Shown one piece after another: positions 63,864 through 64,000 of a stretch of 64,000 nt of DNA. The notes under the pieces were generated by a model that ran no database searches, had not been told where the DNA came from, and saw only the letters and a list, made by a program, of their open reading frames with translations. This stretch comes from Thecamonas trahens ATCC 50062 (lineage: Eukaryota > Apusozoa > Apusomonadida > Apusomonadidae), in the NCBI RefSeq assembly GCF_000142905.1, contig NW_013657661.1, positions 261,793 to 325,792 on the forward strand, given 5' to 3'. The position numbers and the translations under genes were made by a program. Position 1 is the stretch's first letter; each line of letters starts with the position of its first letter.

Positions 63864-64000
63864 GGCCTCTCCTACAGTGGTCGACCTGCCGTATGTATGT
63901 GTGTGTGTGTGTGGTGTGGGGGGGGGGGGGGGGTGGTGGTGGTGGTGGGGTGGGGGTGTGGTGGGGTGACTGGTGTGGGTGGTGTGGTGGTGGTGGTCGT
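63864..64000. repeat. GT/G-rich low-complexity end of window
   Basis: A GT repeat (about 63898-63915), a G run, and GTG-rich sequence to the end, upstream of the last gene. It is CA/C-rich on that gene's sense strand. Confidence 0.8.

Overview
The window is eukaryotic nuclear DNA from a GC-rich, compact protist genome. Evidence: spliceosomal introns with GT-AG borders, all three standard stop codons, CaaX prenylation motifs, and families such as COMMD, RBR ubiquitin ligase, anoctamin, AMP deaminase, Rho GTPase, type II PI4-kinase and FBXO9. A CH-domain protein of the SPEF1/SPATA4 type and a FAM227-like protein hint at a flagellate. Domain content, base composition and N-gapped draft style fit an apusomonad such as Thecamonas trahens; this is an inference and no search was run. 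I find 30 protein genes, no tRNA or rRNA genes, no recognisable transposon and three assembly gaps.

Layout from left to right. 1-11 kb: a partial BTB protein, a full ABCC transporter, a metallophosphatase, a type I DnaJ (DNAJA-like, CaaX), COMMD10, and a small ZZ plus SEC-C zinc protein. 11-26 kb: a very large multi-pass RBR E3 ligase with extracellular cysteine modules, an anoctamin, a FAM227-like protein, a Mic10-like MICOS subunit, and an INPP4-type phosphoinositide 4-phosphatase. 26-41 kb: a myotubularin with FYVE finger, AMP deaminase, an Arc1p/AIMP1-like tRNA-binding cofactor, a long LIM plus helical-repeat protein, an unknown protein and a mitochondrial carrier. 42-50 kb: a CH-domain protein, type II PI4-kinase, a small KEN/ABBA-motif protein, an exostosin-type glycosyltransferase and a Rac-like GTPase. 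50-64 kb: two tandem secreted paralogues, an unknown basic protein, a long coiled-coil protein, a Kelch protein, a TPR-like protein, an FBXO9-like F-box protein and a small basic protein.

Genes alternate strands strikingly (22 of 29 neighbours are convergent or divergent). Convergent stop codons lie 7 to about 100 bases apart, with one 20-base coding overlap. Eight genes have one recognisable intron each, always close to the start codon, mostly with a GTACG or GTATG donor. Sense-strand C-rich or CA-rich leaders precede most start codons.

Six genes are interrupted by eight frame breaks. Each is mended by adding one base, six of them in short homopolymers. I read these as base-calling deletions in the draft, not pseudogenes. 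Functionally the window is rich in phosphoinositide turnover: INPP4 and myotubularin share a promoter region and act in sequence at PI3P, and PI4K2 makes PI4P. The rest is general housekeeping and signalling.
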